DNA of 64,000 nt. It comes from Bacteroides fluxus YIT 12057 (GTDB lineage: Bacteria > Bacteroidota > Bacteroidia > Bacteroidales > Bacteroidaceae). The stretch spans positions 1 to 64,000 of the forward strand of contig NZ_GL882687.1 in the NCBI RefSeq assembly GCF_000195635.1. Reading direction: 5' to 3'. The notes beneath the pieces were generated by a model. That model searched no databases. It was not told the origin of the DNA and saw only the letters and a program-made list of their open reading frames with translations. Position 1 is the first letter of the stretch. Each line of letters starts with the position of its first letter. Positions 61,643 through 64,000 of this stretch are shown here, one piece after another. The position numbers were made by a program, and so were the translations under genes.

Positions 61643-63253
61643 ATGAAGAAAGCATTATTTTTTATCTTGGCTTTGTTCTCCGGACTCATGGCTCCGGCAC
61701 AAAACAACTTGGCTGCATTGATTCCTTATCCAAACGGTGTGAAACTACTTGACGGGACTTTCCGTATATCCGAAAAAGAAACGGTATCATCCGTGCCTGC
61801 CGAACTGCTGTTTGCGGCAGAAGCGTTGCAGGACGTTTTTAAGCAACGGTTCGGCCTCAAGCCTGAACGGGCGGAGAAAGGCAGAATCCGCTTGATGCTT
61901 AATGACCGGCTGGAAGGGAGGGAACGATACAGGCTTACCGTTGACGGCAAAGGCATATCCATAGAAGGAAGTACGCCGGCGGGGGTGTTGTATGGTGTCA
62001 TGACTCTTGACCAGCTTCTGTTGGGTGATGCCGTGAATACCGGACAAAGAAAAATACAGGCAGTGCATATAGATGATGCGCCCGCCTATCCGGTTCGTGC
62101 GTTGATGCTTGATCCGGCACGCCATTTTCTGCCTGTGCAGGATGTAAAGGATTATATTGATGAAATGGCACGCTTCAAGTACAACAGGCTGCAACTGCAT
62201 CTGACCGATGACCAGGGGTGGCGCATTGAAATAAAGAGCCGTCCGGAGCTGACCGGGATTGGAGCTTTCCGCAACGCAAAGGCGCAGACGCCAAGTCCGG
62301 ACAATGGATTTTATACGCAGGAGGAGCTTCGGGAACTGATAGCTTATGCCGCCTTGCGCAATGTGGAGATTGTGCCGGAAATAGATGTTCCGGGACATAC
62401 CGCCGCCATGTTGACGGCATATCCCGAACTGCGCTGTGATTTTCTGAAAGATTCTGTCTTCGTGCTTGGCCGGACGGACAATGTGATGCTTTCGGCCGCC
62501 AACCCCAAGGTGTATGAGGTGCTTGATGATGTTATCCGTGAGGTGGCGGACATATTTCCTTCAAAGACCATTCATTTGGGAGGTGACGAGTCGGCTATTG
62601 AACGCAATTGGGCAAAAAGTTCTGAAAACCTTGCACTGATGCGCCGGGAAGGCTATACGAAGCCGGAGCAACTGATGGAATTCTTCTTTACGAAGGTGTT
62701 GGCCATGACAAAAAAATACGGCCTGCACACTATCCTGTGGTGTGAGCTGGATAATGTGCGTCTGCCGGCCAACCATTATCTCCTGAATTATCCGCAGGAC
62801 GTTACTCTGGTGTCATGGCGTTACGGGCTTACGCCCAAGTGTATTGAGCTGACGGGTAAGTCGGGCAATGCATTGCTTCTTGCTCCCGGCGAATATGCTT
62901 ATCTGGATTATCCGCAGTTCAAAAACGACCTGCCCGAATTCAACAACTGGGGGATGCCCGTCACTCCACTCCGGCAGACATATACCTTTGATCCTACCTA
63001 TAAGCTTGCGCCCGCTGACCGGAAGCATATCATTGGGGTGATGGGAACGCTTTGGGGAGAAGCCATCAGAGACATCAACCGGGCAAGTTACATGACTTAC
63101 CCGCGCGGGCTGGCATTGGCGGAAGCGGGGTGGACCCGGATGGAGTATCGGGGCTGGAAGTCGTTCAAGGACAGGATTTATCCTAATCTGGCGGAACTGA
63201 TGAAGCGGGGAGTGTCTTTCCGCGTGCCTTTTGAGATTCTTGAGGATGAATGA
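61643..63253 (+). CDS. GH20 beta-N-acetylhexosaminidase, canonical type
   Basis: A 536-residue secreted GH20 enzyme: signal peptide (MKKALFFILALFSGLMAPAQ), GH20b domain (about 25-140) and catalytic barrel (about 145-490). It has the standard substrate loop HLTDDQGWRIEI (about 189-200), the EIDVPGH motif, and the catalytic D315-E316 pair in HLGGDES. It would release terminal beta-linked GlcNAc or GalNAc from host glycans in the periplasm or at the cell surface. No TAnnTTTG box is visible in the 84-bp gap, so cotranscription with the Gfo/Idh gene is likely. Sequence differs clearly from the other GH20 in the window. Confidence 0.95.
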   Translation: MKKALFFILALFSGLMAPAQNNLAALIPYPNGVKLLDGTFRISEKETVSSVPAELLFAAEALQDVFKQRFGLKPERAEKGRIRLMLNDRLEGRERYRLTVDGKGISIEGSTPAGVLYGVMTLDQLLLGDAVNTGQRKIQAVHIDDAPAYPVRALMLDPARHFLPVQDVKDYIDEMARFKYNRLQLHLTDDQGWRIEIKSRPELTGIGAFRNAKAQTPSPDNGFYTQEELRELIAYAALRNVEIVPEIDVPGHTAAMLTAYPELRCDFLKDSVFVLGRTDNVMLSAANPKVYEVLDDVIREVADIFPSKTIHLGGDESAIERNWAKSSENLALMRREGYTKPEQLMEFFFTKVLAMTKKYGLHTILWCELDNVRLPANHYLLNYPQDVTLVSWRYGLTPKCIELTGKSGNALLLAPGEYAYLDYPQFKNDLPEFNNWGMPVTPLRQTYTFDPTYKLAPADRKHIIGVMGTLWGEAIRDINRASYMTYPRGLALAEAGWTRMEYRGWKSFKDRIYPNLAELMKRGVSFRVPFEILEDE

Positions 63254-63316
63254 GCCGGTCGCTCCTGTTGCCTGCGAATGACGCGTATTTAGGGTATTTT
63301 CAAACAAGACAGTACG

Positions 63317-63823
63317 ATGAGGAACTTTGCCGCTATTGATTTTGAGACAGCCAACGAACAGCGCTGCAGCGTGTGCAGCGTTGGCGTAGTGATAGTAAAA
63401 GAGGGAGAGATAACAGACAGTTACTACAGTCTGATCCGTCCCGAACCGGAATACTATACTTACTGGACGACCCGCGTGCATGGCTTGACGTTGGCGGATA
63501 CGGCGGGTGCTCCTGTTTTTCCCGATGTATGGAGGGAGATTGCTCCCCGTATTGAAGGTTTGCCCTTGGTTGCGCACAACAAGGCTTTCGACGAGAGTTG
63601 TTTGAAAGCCGTTTTCCGCACTTACAGCATGGATTATCCGGATTATGATTTCTACTGCACATTGCAGGCATCGCGGCGTGTTATCAAAGGATTGCCCGAT
63701 TACCAGCTTCATACTGTAGCTGCTTGTTGTGGCTATAAGCTGGAACGGCACCATAATGCGCTTGCGGATGCCGAGGCTTGTGCCTGGATAGCAAAGGCTG
63801 TGTTTTTTACCGCCAATGAATAG
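63317..63823 (+). CDS. DEDDh 3'-5' exonuclease (DnaQ-like)
   Basis: A 168-residue exonuclease-fold protein related to the epsilon subunit of DNA polymerase III. Exo I is FAAIDFETAN (Asp and Glu), Exo II is VAHNKAFDESCL (Asp), and Exo III is HHNALADAEA (His and Asp), so the DEDDh set is complete. It has no additional domain, so it is a stand-alone nuclease rather than a polymerase subunit. It lies 63 bp after the GH20 gene with no evident promoter or terminator between. Confidence 0.93.
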   Translation: MRNFAAIDFETANEQRCSVCSVGVVIVKEGEITDSYYSLIRPEPEYYTYWTTRVHGLTLADTAGAPVFPDVWREIAPRIEGLPLVAHNKAFDESCLKAVFRTYSMDYPDYDFYCTLQASRRVIKGLPDYQLHTVAACCGYKLERHHNALADAEACAWIAKAVFFTANE

Positions 63824-63841
63824 TTTTCACCGATTTGTTTA

Positions 63842-63849
63842 TACCTTTG
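63842..63849 (+). promoter_or_regulatory. -7 promoter box of the terminal lipoprotein gene
   Basis: TACCTTTG, 30 bp upstream of ATG 63879; no strong -33 box. Confidence 0.5.
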
Positions 63850-63878
63850 TCTGAGTAAAAACAATAAATGAAAAATGT

Positions 63879-64000
63879 ATGAGTGTAAAAAGGACTTTCC
63901 TATTTCTGGCCTGTGCCGGAGTCTTGTTTGCCGGTTGTGGCAATGCCGGCGGGAAAAAAGAGGATACTGCCGCTGAAAAAACGGCTATAGTGGGCGATGA
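63879..64000 (+). CDS. Lipoprotein, N-terminal fragment cut by window end
   Basis: Forty codons are visible: MSVKRTFLFLACAGVLFAGC, then a Gly/Lys/Glu-rich linker. The lipobox LFAGC shows a lipoprotein destined for the envelope. An ATG at 63868 in another frame runs into a stop after four codons. The function is beyond the window edge; I do not guess it. Confidence 0.8.
   Translation, partial: MSVKRTFLFLACAGVLFAGCGNAGGKKEDTAAEKTAIVGD

Overview
The window looks like chromosomal DNA of a gut Bacteroides (or close Bacteroidales relative). The evidence is three SusC/SusD pairs, a hybrid two-component regulator, an S1 sulfatase, two GH20 hexosaminidases, fused SecDF, ATP-dependent PEP carboxykinase, KorAB, and many upstream regions with the Bacteroides -7 element TAnnTTTG, usually followed by C. 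Shine-Dalgarno sequences are not evident. Several of these -7 boxes lie inside the longest reading frames and so fix the starts of typA, argS, topA and one GH20 gene.

Layout. 1-2.35 kb: a 230-bp repeat copy, then typA (+). 2.4-4.7 kb: a decayed 3' end of an M60-type peptidase gene, then an AT-rich erythromycin-esterase-like gene (+), then hairpin-rich DNA. 4.7-16.2 kb: a mucinase-type locus. On the minus strand are fecR-type anti-sigma, susC (with STN domain), susD, a DUF1735/discoidin lipoprotein and an M60-like metallopeptidase; an ECF sigma gene diverges from them. The fecR-susC gap is bounded by two inverted copies of AAGTTC-N5-GAACTT, the architecture of a Bacteroides invertible promoter. 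16.2-19.6 kb: exported nitroreductase, pckA, upp. 19.7-24.8 kb: a second SusC/SusD pair with no enzymes or regulator beside it. 25.1-28.3 kb: korA-korB and a tRNA-Arg(CCT). 28.3-38.3 kb: GH20, secDF, M3 peptidase, and an EEP-family protein with two rhomboids. 38.5 kb: HU. 38.9-49.9 kb: a sulfatase/susD/susC locus with a divergent hybrid two-component regulator (HTCS) that lacks both phosphoacceptor residues. 49.9-50.5 kb: a giant hairpin and the second repeat copy. 50.6-64 kb: argS, topA, an outer-membrane barrel, a large TPR lipid-free exported protein, NUDIX, Gfo/Idh oxidoreductase, a second GH20, a DEDDh exonuclease, and the start of a lipoprotein gene.

How the genes fit together. M60 peptidase, GH20 enzymes, an S1 sulfatase and SusC/SusD importers together suggest host mucin or other sulfated, N-acetylhexosamine-rich glycoproteins as nutrients. 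The two regulated loci use different logic: trans-envelope ECF-sigma signalling (possibly combined with DNA inversion) for the M60 locus, and an HTCS for the sulfatase locus.

The most unusual signals are the candidate invertible promoter at 14301-14472; the HTCS with His-to-Tyr and Asp-to-Asn substitutions, beside a helically phased TGTCT array; the remnant of a second M60 gene; and a 230-bp repeat present upstream of both typA and argS. No recombinase, insertion sequence or CRISPR array is visible in the window.
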